NCBI RefSeq assembly: GCF_016865365.1
Contig: NZ_AP024469.1
Span: forward strand, 620,001-684,000
From: Geobacter sp. SVR
Lineage (GTDB): Bacteria > Desulfobacterota > Desulfuromonadia > Geobacterales > Pseudopelobacteraceae
Direction of reading: 5' to 3'
Length of the DNA stretch: 64,000 nt
The first letter of the stretch is position 1. Each line of letters starts with the position of its first letter. Made by a program: the position numbers and the translations under genes. The notes beneath the pieces were generated by a model. That model was given only the letters and a program-made list of their open reading frames with translations. It was not told the DNA's origin and did no database searches. Below, one piece after another: positions 19,482-28,582 of this stretch.

Positions 19482-21461
19482 TCAATACTGGAAACCGATC
19501 AACGTCATATCGTCCCGCTGCGGGTATTCTCCCCGGTAATCATTGAGCAACCGTTCGAAGATGGCCGCCTGTGCCTGCATGTCGGCCTGTCCGTACGCGC
19601 CCAGCATCGTGCGGAACCGGTCGGAGCCGAAGCCGAAACCCTTGCGGCCGCCGGCCTGATCGAGAAGGCCATCGCTGCAGAGGTAGCATGAGTCTCCTGC
19701 GGATACAAGCAGTTCGTGATTGGTGTAGGCAAAATCGCTGCGGGAACTTCGATAGCCGACCCGACGGTGGTCGCCTTTGACCTCGCGTATCTCCCCGCGT
19801 GATACGATGTACAGGGAAAGCCCCGCCCCGGCGAAGACCAGGCGGCCCCCCTGCCGATCCACCAGGCAGAGTGCTATGTCGAGGCCCACATCCACCTGAC
19901 GCAGGTTGAGGGTCTTTCGGAGAACCCGGTGCAGCTCCGCAAGAATCCGGGCAGGATCGTCGGAGCAGATCATGTCGACCACATGGTTCAGCACTGCATT
20001 TACCGTCATGGTCATGAAGGCGCCGGGCACGCCGTGGCCGGTACAATCGATGACTGCTGTCAGGAAGTGGTCGGGGAAAGTGCGCAGGTAGTAAAAATCC
20101 CCCCCTACCATCTCTTTGGGGCGAAACAGAATGAAATGCCGCCCCAGGCAGTCCTCCAGCAATCGGCTGTCGGGCAGAATGGAAGACTGGATCATGCGGG
20201 CGTAGCGGATGCTCTCGGTGATCCGCTGCTGCGATGCTTCCAGCATGCGGTTCGCTGCCGCCAGTTCTTCGGTGCGCTCCCGCACCATTACCTCGAGGTT
20301 GTTGGTGTAATCGAGGATGGTTCTGGTCATGGCATTGAAGGTACCGGTCAGTTCCCCGATCTCGTCCTCCTTCACCACCTCCAGGGTGACGTCGTAGCGT
20401 CCGTCGGCCACCGCGCGGGAGGCGTCCGTGAGCCTGGTCAGTGGGGTCAGCACCATCCGGTTCATCAGGATGGCGATCGTTACGATCACCAGCAGCAACG
20501 AGATCAGCATGATGGCAATGATCGGAAGGAACTCCCGCACGCTCATGACACTGGCGGTGTCCACCAGGACGACGTTGAACCAGCCTACCCCCGGCATGAA
20601 CGAGACGGCGACGAGGTGATTCCTGCCGGCCAGGCGGGCCGGAAAGGCCTCCACCTCGCTTTTGCCGGCGGCAAGGGAGGCCAGTGCCGATCGCAGCAAC
20701 TCCTGCTGCGAGGGATCAGCCATCAGGCTGAAGATGGTGGTCTTTTTGGTGCTGTCCCTTTCAGTTGCGTTACGCTCGACGATGCTGCGGTCCTGATGCG
20801 CCTGGATCACGCCGGACCGGTCGATCAGGATGGCGGCGAGTCCCTTTTCCTTGGTATGGACAATTTCGTCAAGAAAGTCGGTGAGCGTGATGCCGCCGCC
20901 GCAGAGCCCGATCTTTTTCCCGTTTTTGTCCTTCATGACGGCATTGAGCCAGACTCTGGTCTCACGCAGGGTCGTATTGTAGTCCAGGTTCAAGGCATAG
21001 CTGTCAATCATGCGCAGCCCATCATAAAACCATTTGTCATCGGGTTTGGCAGGATCGAGCGTCATGAGCGGCTGCCCCTGCCGATCGGCTCCTCTGGTAT
21101 TGATATAATAGTTCCCCGAGGAAGCCAGGGCTATGAAACAGCTCCTGTCCCGAAAAAGGGTGCGGTAGCTCTCCAATTCGGTGAAGGCCCGCCCCTTTTT
21201 TACGGGATCGTGTTCCGCCAGGGCCCACTCTTTCAGGGCCGCATCATCCGCCATCTTTTGGGCCAGCACCACCTCCCGGTCGATCACCGAAATGATCCGG
21301 TTCTTTTCCAGGAGCGCCTCCTTGACCGCGAAGCGCCGGGCAAATTCAGCGATGATGCCGCTGGTGGAGGTGTAAAAGGCGGTGAGGGTGGCAATTCCCA
21401 CCGCCACCGAGACGGCGACAACGATGATGATGAATTTGGTTTTGAGCCGACGTATTCTCAT
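19482..21461 (-). CDS. siaA: SiaA: membrane sensor PP2C-type phosphatase (Cache-HAMP-SpoIIE)
   Basis: 659 residues, close to Pseudomonas SiaA. There are two membrane helices (about 9-31 and 308-332) flanking a periplasmic double-Cache-like sensor domain. A HAMP linker, a short coiled coil ('NLEVMVRERTEELAAANRMLEAS') and a SpoIIE/PP2C phosphatase domain follow. Metal-binding aspartates are visible in 'EMVGGDFYYL', 'AVIDCTGHGVPGAFMT', 'YLCSDGLLDQ' and 'QRDDMTLIGF'. In Pseudomonas, SiaA removes the phosphate from SiaC, allowing SiaD activation. The periplasmic ligand is unknown. It is the membrane input of the downstream siaBCD-kinase set. Confidence 0.9.
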   Translation of the reverse strand: MRIRRLKTKFIIIVVAVSVAVGIATLTAFYTSTSGIIAEFARRFAVKEALLEKNRIISVIDREVVLAQKMADDAALKEWALAEHDPVKKGRAFTELESYRTLFRDRSCFIALASSGNYYINTRGADRQGQPLMTLDPAKPDDKWFYDGLRMIDSYALNLDYNTTLRETRVWLNAVMKDKNGKKIGLCGGGITLTDFLDEIVHTKEKGLAAILIDRSGVIQAHQDRSIVERNATERDSTKKTTIFSLMADPSQQELLRSALASLAAGKSEVEAFPARLAGRNHLVAVSFMPGVGWFNVVLVDTASVMSVREFLPIIAIMLISLLLVIVTIAILMNRMVLTPLTRLTDASRAVADGRYDVTLEVVKEDEIGELTGTFNAMTRTILDYTNNLEVMVRERTEELAAANRMLEASQQRITESIRYARMIQSSILPDSRLLEDCLGRHFILFRPKEMVGGDFYYLRTFPDHFLTAVIDCTGHGVPGAFMTMTVNAVLNHVVDMICSDDPARILAELHRVLRKTLNLRQVDVGLDIALCLVDRQGGRLVFAGAGLSLYIVSRGEIREVKGDHRRVGYRSSRSDFAYTNHELLVSAGDSCYLCSDGLLDQAGGRKGFGFGSDRFRTMLGAYGQADMQAQAAIFERLLNDYRGEYPQRDDMTLIGFQY

Positions 21462-21510
21462 GCCGCTGTCCTCCCCCGTCCGTCACGGATCTTCAAATCC
21501 CGTCACGGTT

Positions 21511-21693
21511 TCAGGTGTTGTACTCATGGCAGTACATCATGACCAGTTTTGTCCGGATTTCGAGGCAGGTGGGGCAGAGGGTGCCGGCGTCCTGCCAGAC
21601 CTCCTCGGCCAGCCATTCTCCCGCCTTGGCGTCCTCGGACCGCTCGGCGGCAGCATCGAATGATCGCGAACAGATGCCGCAGATTTTCTTCAT
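21511..21693 (-). CDS. Small CxxC...CxxC protein upstream of siaA
   Basis: 60 residues with 'CGIC' at residues 5-8 and 'CPTC' near 40-43 plus a late Cys-His pair, suggesting a small zinc-ribbon-like fold. A good ribosome binding site (GAGAGG) stands 8 bases before the ATG, supporting a real gene. It ends 49 bases before siaA and could be the first gene of that operon. I do not recognise a named family; it may be a small conserved hypothetical protein of Geobacter relatives. Confidence 0.6.
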   Translation of the reverse strand: MKKICGICSRSFDAAAERSEDAKAGEWLAEEVWQDAGTLCPTCLEIRTKLVMMYCHEYNT

Positions 21694-21754
21694 CGTATGA
21701 ACCTCTCAATCCCTTATGGGGATAGTACGTGGCATTAAAAGATCGAGCCCGGCG

Positions 21755-23446
21755 TCACCGGTCCTCGGAATTCGAAGGAAACGCCCGACGGTACTCATCC
21801 TTCAGGTGATCCGGATCGGCGCTCCCCAGGAGCCCCCAAGGCAGCGCCTCGTCCAGCGGGATCGTCCGGTACACCCGGGTGTCGGTATCCATGCCGCATG
21901 ATCTGGCGGCCTTCTTCAGATTCGCACCGGCGGCCATCTCAGCCAGCAGAGGCGCGCAGCGGCGGTCACCCCGCGACAGGAGCGCCTGGAGATAGCAGCC
22001 CTTGAGACTCTCGACCTTGAGATGGACGTTGGCAACTCCGCGCAGGCGCGATTCCAGCAGCTTGACCTTGCGATCCAGCGAGGGGAGCGGCTCCATGCCG
22101 CACCACTGCAAGGGGGTGAAGGGCTTGGGGATGAAAGGGTTGACCGACAGGGTGATGTCGCCCAGCCTCCGGTTGATGCGGGCCCGCTCTACAACGCGTT
22201 CACGGATGGCCAGGGTCAGCCGGATCAGTTCCTCCAGATCCTGTTCGGTTTCGGTAGGCAACCCGATAATGAAATACAGCTTCAGGTTGAGGATGTCGCG
22301 GCTGATCAGCATTTCGCAGGCATCCAGAATCTGCTGCTCGGTCAGATTCTTGCGGATCAGGTCGCGCAGGCGCTGGGAACCACCTTCCGGCGCCAGGGAG
22401 ATTGTCTTGTGACCGCTGGCCGTCAGCGCATCGATCATGTCCGGATCGAGCCGGTCGATGCGCAGCGAGGAGACCGAAACCTTGCCCCCCCTGTCGACGA
22501 TAAGCCGGCACAGCTTGCCGATATCCCGGTGATCCGACACCGCCGCCCCGACCAGGCCGATCTTGCCGCGATAAGTCAGGCCGTCTTCCACCGCCGCTGC
22601 CAGATGATCGAAAGGCTGCTGCCGGAAAGGGCCGTAGACGAATCCCGAGGTGCAGAAACGGCAGCCGCGCGGGCATCCCCGGCTGACTTCGATCAGGAAC
22701 ATGCCGCCGAACTCGGTATTATCGGTCAGGATCACCGAGCGCGCCGGTGGATGCTGTTCCGGCACCGCGCACACGCGCCTGACCTGAGCCGGTATCCCCG
22801 CGTCGGTATCGTAACCGGTCAGACGATCGGCCTCGTACCGGGGATGATGAAAGCGGGGAACATAGAATCCCGGCAGGAGCGCCAGCCTCTCAAGCAATGC
22901 CTGACGGTCTCCCGAAGCCCGTGTCATCAGCTCGGCTGTCAGCTCGGGCACCAGCACCTCACCTTCGCCGATGCAGATCACATCCAGAAAATCGGCCACC
23001 GGTTCGGGATTGATAAAAAATGCCGCCCCTCCGGCAATGACCAGAGGATGTGACGCGCTCCGCTCGTGGGACCAAATCGGAATGCGGGCTGCAGAAAGCA
23101 TCAGGGGAATGTTGACGTAATCGGGTTCGAATGAGGTCGAAAAGGCGATCACATCGAAGTCCGAGAGGGGGCGTTGGGTCTCCAGCGAAAGCAGCGGCTG
23201 GCCCCGGCGGCTGTTCTCTTCGAGTTCGCTGCGCTCCGGCAGAAAGGCGCGTTCACAGAGGATGCCAGGGGAGGATGCCAGCAGGGAATAGACTGTCTGG
23301 AAACCGAGGCTGCTCATGCCGGTCTGGTAGCGGCCCGGCGAAACCAGGCATACGCTCAGTTGTCCCCCCCGTTCCCGGCCATGGCGGCAGAGATTGAGTT
23401 CCCCCGCCAGGAGGACTTTAAGCTTTTGTTTGCGGTCAAAACTCAT
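21755..23446 (-). CDS. B12-binding-type radical SAM protein
   Basis: 563 residues. The N-terminal third ('VCLVSPGRYQTGMSSLGFQTVY...', 'VIAFSTSFEPDYVNIPLML', 'VICIGEGEVLVPEL') resembles the cobalamin-binding-like domain of the TIGR03960-type family. The radical SAM core has the CX3CX2C cluster 'RGCPRGCRFCTSGF' near residue 240 and 'GLPTETEQDLEELI'. The C-terminus lacks the DUF2344 partner domain seen fused in longer relatives. The substrate is unknown. It has a candidate promoter at 23546-23573 and is followed 61 bases later by the CxxC gene. Confidence 0.85.
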   Translation of the reverse strand: MSFDRKQKLKVLLAGELNLCRHGRERGGQLSVCLVSPGRYQTGMSSLGFQTVYSLLASSPGILCERAFLPERSELEENSRRGQPLLSLETQRPLSDFDVIAFSTSFEPDYVNIPLMLSAARIPIWSHERSASHPLVIAGGAAFFINPEPVADFLDVICIGEGEVLVPELTAELMTRASGDRQALLERLALLPGFYVPRFHHPRYEADRLTGYDTDAGIPAQVRRVCAVPEQHPPARSVILTDNTEFGGMFLIEVSRGCPRGCRFCTSGFVYGPFRQQPFDHLAAAVEDGLTYRGKIGLVGAAVSDHRDIGKLCRLIVDRGGKVSVSSLRIDRLDPDMIDALTASGHKTISLAPEGGSQRLRDLIRKNLTEQQILDACEMLISRDILNLKLYFIIGLPTETEQDLEELIRLTLAIRERVVERARINRRLGDITLSVNPFIPKPFTPLQWCGMEPLPSLDRKVKLLESRLRGVANVHLKVESLKGCYLQALLSRGDRRCAPLLAEMAAGANLKKAARSCGMDTDTRVYRTIPLDEALPWGLLGSADPDHLKDEYRRAFPSNSEDR

Positions 23447-23545
23447 CTGAAGGTGCCGGGAACCGCTTCCGTGGCGTGAAAATCTGCAGCGGTGTGCGGG
23501 GATTGGAGTGCATACGGGTCCTCAACATGACATCGTATCGGCAAC

Positions 23546-23573
23546 ACTCTAGCAGCAGACATCGATTTTTCAA
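23546..23573 (-). promoter_or_regulatory. Candidate sigma-70 promoter for the radical SAM gene
   Basis: On the minus strand, TTGAAA (23568-23573) and TAGAGT (23546-23551) are separated by 16 bases, giving a leader of about 95 bases to the start at 23446. A perfect 15-base palindrome, GGATCA-TAG-TGATCC (23577-23591), lies directly upstream of the -35 and may be a regulator site. Confidence 0.45.
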
Positions 23574-23576
23574 AGC

Positions 23577-23591
23577 GGATCATAGTGATCC
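23577..23591. promoter_or_regulatory. 15-base palindrome upstream of the radical SAM promoter
   Basis: GGATCA and TGATCC arms are perfect, with a 3-base centre. It is 4 bases upstream of the predicted -35 box and 4 bases from the sfrA terminator. A dimeric regulator could bind here; no family is assigned. Confidence 0.35.
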
Positions 23592-23594
23592 AAT

Positions 23595-23623
23595 AAAAAA
23601 AGCGCCGCATGGGGGCGGCGCTT
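23595..23623 (-). terminator. Rho-independent terminator after sfrA
   Basis: Read on the minus strand, AAGCGCCGC and GCGGCGCTT (9-bp stem, 6-base loop) are followed by seven T. It begins 23 bases after the sfrA stop codon. Confidence 0.9.
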
Positions 23624-23646
23624 CGGGCACGGTTGTCAGGTGGGGA

Positions 23647-26262
23647 TCAGGCTTTCTGCAGTGTGACGCTGGCAGTTCGGCCGGCGGAGATGAGCTGGTT
23701 CAGGCCGGGCTCACGGAAGTGAGCGGGGGCAAACAGCAGACCCGGTTGCACGTCGGAGGAAATACGCGCCTTGAGGGTGCAGCTGCCCAGGGCCGAGACG
23801 AGCGTGACGGTGTCGCCGCAGGCAATGCCGGCCTTGGCTGCGTCGGCGGAGCAGATTTCGACGTAGGCTTCCGGGGCAACGGTGAGGTTGTTTTCTGACC
23901 GGGTCGTCAGAGTACCGTTGTGGTACAGAACCGGACCGAGCGAAAGGGTGAAGCCCTTGGACTCGGCCAGTGCTGCAGGGGTGAGCGACCGTAGGGCGGC
24001 CTTCTTCTCCCCGAATTCGACCCGGCTCTTGGTGCGGCCGATCCGGCAGGCGCCGTGATCACAGGTACCGCTGTACAGGCCGGTGAGGGCGTCGATCTCG
24101 TTCAGGACCGATTCGGCATCCGGCGCGGTAATGGTGGTCACCGGCGCAACCAAACGATGCAGCTTGGTGAGAATATCGGCATCGGTGCGGGCCGGGCCGG
24201 AGGGAGCCAAGGCACGCAAGAAGCACTGCACGCGATTATCGACGGTGGTGAAGGAGCCGCTCTTTTCCGCCGCAGTGGCGGCAGGCAGCACAACATGCGC
24301 CAGGCGGACGGTCTCGGTCGGGAACAGGTCCTGGACGATGAGCAGATCCAGTTTCTGCAGCGCTTTCAGGACACGGTTCCGGTCCGGCATGACCTGCAGC
24401 GGATCGCTGCCCATAACGTACAATGCCTTGATTTCGCCCCGTTCAATGCCCTCGAAGATCTGGAAGAGATCCTTGCCGGGGGTGACAGGTATGCTGCAGT
24501 TCCAGGCGGCGCCGAATTTCGCGGCCGCATTGGCGTAAGTAAGGTAGCCGGGCAGGAATTCCGGGCAGATCCCCATGTCGAGCATGCCCTGGGTATTGTT
24601 CTTTTCGTCAAGCGGGAAGATGCCCGCACCGGCAGTGCCTACCGCGCCGGTCAGCACGGCCAGATCGATCACGGCCTGGACGGCAGTGCCGCTGTCGGCG
24701 GAGCGCATGACCTCGGCTCCGTAGATGACGGCGGCGCGGCCCCCCTTGACTGCATAACGGGCTGCCTCGCGCAGGGCCGCCTCATCGATGCCGGTAGCCG
24801 ATTCGATCTGGGCGAAGGTGAGGGCATCGAGCGATGCTTTCAGGCTGTCCAGTCCGGACGCTTCCTGGGCCACAAAGGTGGTGTTCTCCAGTCCTTCTGC
24901 CAGGATCGCCTTGCACAGACCTGCTGCAAACCAGGCTTCGCTGCCGGGATGGTACTGGAGGAAAGCGTTGGCGAATTTGTTCATGGACGTGGCGCGGCTG
25001 TTGGCCAGGACCAGGGCGGCATCGTTCTTTGTGGCAGCCTGGATTACCCGATAGGCGAAACCGGGGGATTCCCCCTTCAGGTCGGCGCCGATCACGATCA
25101 CAGCCGTGGCCTGCTCGATGGCGTCCATTGCCTTGGTTCCGCCGCTGTAGCCCAGCATTTCCCACTGGATCACCTGCGCCGGGAAATATCCCAGACGGGC
25201 CTCGGAATCGATGTTGTTGGTGCCGACTGCTCCCCGCAGGAACTTCTGGAACAGATAGTTCTCCTCGTTGGTCGCGCGGGGAGAGCCGATGCCGGCCACC
25301 GCCGATCCGCCGCTGGCGGCGACGATCTCTTTCAGCTTGGCGGCTGCCGTGCCCAGTGCCTGGTCCCAGGAAGCGGTCTGCTGGTTGCCGGAGGCGTCCT
25401 TCAGCAGCGACGCCCCCAGTCTGGCGGGGGAGTTGAAGGCAGCGTAACCGAAGCGTCCGTTGATGCAGAGGTTGCCCTTGTTGAAGCCGGTATCGGAACT
25501 GGTGACCCGCTCGACACGGCCATCCTTGGTGTGGTAGTCGATCTGGCAGCCGGACGAGCAGAAGCCGCAGATGCTGGGGGTCACGCTGAAGGCCCAGGGG
25601 CGGCCGCGGAACTTGAAGGGCTTGCTCAGGAGCGTACCGGTGGGGCATGCATTGATGCAGTTGCCGCAGAAATCGCAGTCCAGCGGACCGCCATCGGGCG
25701 TATCGATCAGGGTCCGGTCGCCGCAGGACTTGATCTGGATCGCATCGGCCCCTACGATCTCGTGGCAGACCTTGGTGCATTTCTCGCACAGGATGCAGCG
25801 GGTAGTGCAGTTCTCGATCAGCGGCCAGTCGTAGCGGATCGGCGTCGAATCCGGGTTGGCGCCGTATTCGTTCCGGTCCACCTTCAGCTTGTAGCAGGTG
25901 TCCTGCAGGTCGCATTCGCCCCCGGCATCGCAGACCGGGCAGTCCAGAGGATGGTTGACGAGCATCAGCTCCATGGTCTTCTTGCGGAGCTGCTCCAGTC
26001 TGGGAGTGGAGGTCGTGACGTTGATGCCCTCCTTGACCGGGGTGTTGCAGGCGGTCTGCGGCAGGGCCACCCCTTCGATCTCGACCACGCAGATGCGGCA
26101 GGCGCCGGTGGTGGAAACCTTTTTCAGCCAGCAGAGCGTGTGGATCTCGATACCAAGGCTGCTGGCCGCCTCCAGAATGGTGGTTCCGGCGGGTACCGTC
26201 ACTTGCTTCCCGTCGATGGTCAGTGTCGCCGTTGCCTTTGTTTCAGTGGGTGCGTGTGCCAT
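23647..26262 (-). CDS. sfrA: SfrA: NADPH oxidoreductase, NuoG-like subunit
   Basis: 871 residues. An N-terminal plant-type [2Fe-2S] domain ('LCWLKKVSTTGACRICVVE'), a His/Cys [4Fe-4S] region ('NHPLDCPVCDAGGECDLQD'), a double [4Fe-4S] region ('CILCEKCTKVC', 'CDFCGNCINACP') and a molybdopterin-oxidoreductase-like domain follow the NuoG/FdhA plan. In Geobacter sulfurreducens the SfrAB heterodimer is a soluble NADPH oxidoreductase, first isolated as an Fe(III) reductase. The tandem NuoF/GltD-like gene upstream makes SfrA likelier than NuoG. It lies 184 bases after sfrB; a hairpin-containing gap separates them. Confidence 0.85.
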   Translation of the reverse strand: MAHAPTETKATATLTIDGKQVTVPAGTTILEAASSLGIEIHTLCWLKKVSTTGACRICVVEIEGVALPQTACNTPVKEGINVTTSTPRLEQLRKKTMELMLVNHPLDCPVCDAGGECDLQDTCYKLKVDRNEYGANPDSTPIRYDWPLIENCTTRCILCEKCTKVCHEIVGADAIQIKSCGDRTLIDTPDGGPLDCDFCGNCINACPTGTLLSKPFKFRGRPWAFSVTPSICGFCSSGCQIDYHTKDGRVERVTSSDTGFNKGNLCINGRFGYAAFNSPARLGASLLKDASGNQQTASWDQALGTAAAKLKEIVAASGGSAVAGIGSPRATNEENYLFQKFLRGAVGTNNIDSEARLGYFPAQVIQWEMLGYSGGTKAMDAIEQATAVIVIGADLKGESPGFAYRVIQAATKNDAALVLANSRATSMNKFANAFLQYHPGSEAWFAAGLCKAILAEGLENTTFVAQEASGLDSLKASLDALTFAQIESATGIDEAALREAARYAVKGGRAAVIYGAEVMRSADSGTAVQAVIDLAVLTGAVGTAGAGIFPLDEKNNTQGMLDMGICPEFLPGYLTYANAAAKFGAAWNCSIPVTPGKDLFQIFEGIERGEIKALYVMGSDPLQVMPDRNRVLKALQKLDLLIVQDLFPTETVRLAHVVLPAATAAEKSGSFTTVDNRVQCFLRALAPSGPARTDADILTKLHRLVAPVTTITAPDAESVLNEIDALTGLYSGTCDHGACRIGRTKSRVEFGEKKAALRSLTPAALAESKGFTLSLGPVLYHNGTLTTRSENNLTVAPEAYVEICSADAAKAGIACGDTVTLVSALGSCTLKARISSDVQPGLLFAPAHFREPGLNQLISAGRTASVTLQKA

Positions 26263-26344
26263 CCTGTCATATCTCCATCTGCTTCAGATTAATTTTTGAA
26301 TTCTGTTCAGGAGCGAGATTTTTTCGTCCTGGCAAGGCTGTCGA

Positions 26345-26369
26345 GGGACTACGCGAAGGCGTAGTACCC
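26345..26369. repeat. Hairpin in the sfrB-sfrA gap
   Basis: GGGACTACGC (26345-26354) and GCGTAGTACCC (26359-26369) pair with one bulge around a GAAG loop. The surrounding 26,290-26,440 looks like a dispersed intergenic element rather than coding DNA. There is no T-tract, so it may be a processing or stabilising hairpin between the two cotranscribed genes. Confidence 0.4.
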
Positions 26370-26446
26370 GCGCGGGCATAAACAGCGCTACGTTGCACAA
26401 GTTAGTCCCGAAGACTTACGCAGCCAGGGTGGAAAGGGCTCATTCC

Positions 26447-28465
26447 TCAAACCGTAACCAGCGCCACGCGGTAGCAGCGCAGGCAACGATCGGCCTCGCG
26501 CTGGGCGGTGCTGTCCGGGAAGCCGAGTTCCACTTCGCTGTAGTTCTTGAAGCTGGCGCGCTCCTTGCCGTGCACCTCTTTCTGGTTGGAGCGGGAGACG
26601 GAATCGAGGCAGGCCACCTGCTCGTTCTTGTCGTAGACCCCCAGGTAGGTCAGCAGGTCTTCGAAAATGTCCTCTTCGGTCAAGTAGGCGCTGCCCTCCT
26701 CCAGCCAGCGCTGGATCACACTGGCGGCGCGGTGGGCGTTGCCGACGCAGGCCACCACCGTCAGCGGACCGATCTCGGCATCACCGCCGGCGAAGACACC
26801 GTCGCAATCGGTGATCAGTGAGCGGGACAGGTCATTGCCCATGCCGTCTTTCAGGGATTTCCCGGCGGCATCTTTGAGCGGCAGGGCCTTGGTGACGACC
26901 GTATTCCACTTGGTGATGTCGATGCCCATGTCGGAGGGAATGAAGCTCAGGTCAGGATCCTGGCCGATGGCCGGGATGACGGTGTCGCACTCGACGATGA
27001 ATTCGCTGCCCGGCACCGGTTCAGGACGCCGGCGACCCGATGCGTCCGGCTCGCCCATGGCCATGCGCACGCATTCCACGCCGGTCACCTGCTCGTTGGC
27101 ATCCACCACGATCTTGGTGGGCAGCACCTGGAACTCGAACGTGACCCCTTCCTCTTCGGCGCCGTCCACTTCCCAGACATCGGCCGGCATCTCCTTGCGG
27201 GAGCGGCGGTAGAGCAGGGTCGATACCTCGGCCCCTTCGCGCAGGGCCACGCGGACGCAGTCGATGGCGGTATTGCCACCGCCGACCACGCAGACCTTCT
27301 TGCCCATGCCGGTCGGCTTGCCCATGTAGGCCTCGCGCAGGAAATCGATGCCGCCGGTGAGGAAGCCCTTGTAGCCCTTGTCCTCTCCTTCGACACCCAT
27401 CGGCTTGGAACGGTGGGCGCCGGGAGCCAGGAAAACCGCGTCGTGCTTCTTCTTCAGCTCAGGCAGTGTAATGTCCTTGCCGATGCGGCAGTTGTAGACG
27501 ATCTCCACGCCCATGGACTGGATGATGTCGATATCGCGCTGCAGCAGGTGGCGCGGCATGCGGTAGGCCGGAATGCCGACCGCGATCATGCCGCCGCCGA
27601 ATCCTTCGGGCAGGGTTTCATAGATCGTGCTGCGGTACCCTTCCAATGCCAGGTAGTAGGCTGCCGCGAGGCCGGCAGGCCCGGCGCCGACGATGCCGAC
27701 GGTCTTGCTTTTGGCTGGCTTGGGCTGCATGGGGGGCTGCAGTTTGTGCATCCATTCGTAATCAGATGCTGAACGCTTCAGCACCATAATGTTGATGGCA
27801 TCATCGACATTTTTGCGGCGGCAGGCGGTTTCGCAGGGGTGCGGACAGACCCTGCCGCATACGGCCGGCAGCGGCATGTGGTTGCGGATCGTGGCCAGCG
27901 AGTCGCCGAACTGATAGTTCTTGATCGCCTCGATGTAGGCTGGAATATCGATGTGCGAAGGGCATTTGTCCATGCAGGGGGCGGTCAGCTTGTGGATATA
28001 GCTGGCCGGTTTGGGGGTGCGGGTGCCGTTCAGGTAGGCCAGAAAATCATCCCGGAAGTGGGTGACGGCGTCCAGGACCGGCGTGGTCGCGCTCTGGCAC
28101 AGGGTGCATTTGCAGTGCTGCAGCACGTCGGTCAGATCAGCGACCGAGTCCAGATCGGCCGGGGTGGCTTTGCCTTCCAGCACGTTCTGAAGCAGGTCCA
28201 TCAATACCTTGGTGCCCTTTTTGCCCGGCGTGCACCTGCCGCAGCAGAAGAGTGTCTGAACGCGCTTCATGTACTCGGCGGTCATGGCAGGTACGTCGAC
28301 ATCCTTGTCGAACAGGATCAGCCCGTCCCACCCCATGAAACTGCGCAGGGGGCGCGTGCCGTCGAACGCGACCGGCAGCTTGAAGCTGGCCGCCGTCGGC
28401 TCACCGGAAATATTCCTGTTGTCGACTATATTTCTGCCCCATGTCGAAAAGACTACCTGAGCCAC
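26447..28465 (-). CDS. sfrB: SfrB: NADPH oxidoreductase, NuoF/GltD-like flavoprotein subunit
   Basis: 672 residues. The N-terminus has a NuoF C-terminal-like cluster (C74-C-G-R-C78-TPGKKG) and further cysteines at 118, 120 and 123. The middle has GltD-type double [4Fe-4S] motifs ('CMDKCPSHIDIPAYI', 'CGRVCPHPCETACRRK'), an FAD loop 'GIVGAGPAGLAAAYYLALEG' and an NAD(P) loop 'VCVVGGGNTAIDCVRVAL'. This is the SfrB architecture. The start is GTG at 28465 with GGAGG upstream. An IS200-type element lies only 66 bases upstream, so its promoter is either within that short stretch or disrupted. Confidence 0.87.
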   Translation of the reverse strand: MAQVVFSTWGRNIVDNRNISGEPTAASFKLPVAFDGTRPLRSFMGWDGLILFDKDVDVPAMTAEYMKRVQTLFCCGRCTPGKKGTKVLMDLLQNVLEGKATPADLDSVADLTDVLQHCKCTLCQSATTPVLDAVTHFRDDFLAYLNGTRTPKPASYIHKLTAPCMDKCPSHIDIPAYIEAIKNYQFGDSLATIRNHMPLPAVCGRVCPHPCETACRRKNVDDAINIMVLKRSASDYEWMHKLQPPMQPKPAKSKTVGIVGAGPAGLAAAYYLALEGYRSTIYETLPEGFGGGMIAVGIPAYRMPRHLLQRDIDIIQSMGVEIVYNCRIGKDITLPELKKKHDAVFLAPGAHRSKPMGVEGEDKGYKGFLTGGIDFLREAYMGKPTGMGKKVCVVGGGNTAIDCVRVALREGAEVSTLLYRRSRKEMPADVWEVDGAEEEGVTFEFQVLPTKIVVDANEQVTGVECVRMAMGEPDASGRRRPEPVPGSEFIVECDTVIPAIGQDPDLSFIPSDMGIDITKWNTVVTKALPLKDAAGKSLKDGMGNDLSRSLITDCDGVFAGGDAEIGPLTVVACVGNAHRAASVIQRWLEEGSAYLTEEDIFEDLLTYLGVYDKNEQVACLDSVSRSNQKEVHGKERASFKNYSEVELGFPDSTAQREADRCLRCYRVALVTV

Positions 28466-28582
28466 ACGAACCTCCGAATGCGAACCCCTTGTTATGCAGG
28501 GTTAAGTATCTGTAATTTCCTTAGGGTAAACCCCCGGCTCTGCCGGGGGACCCCAATAGTTTGACAGTTCCTGAAATATGTA

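Noticed and set aside
23647-26262. Calling this gene nuoG, the missing complex I subunit
   Set aside because: It is paired with an upstream NuoF/GltD-like flavoprotein gene and both lengths fit the SfrAB heterodimer; it is not linked to the nuo genes.
24055-26292. A 745-codon open frame on the plus strand opposite sfrA
   Set aside because: It is exactly antisense to a well-supported protein with many iron-sulfur motifs. Such long mirror frames are common in GC-rich DNA, and its translation shows no recognisable domain.
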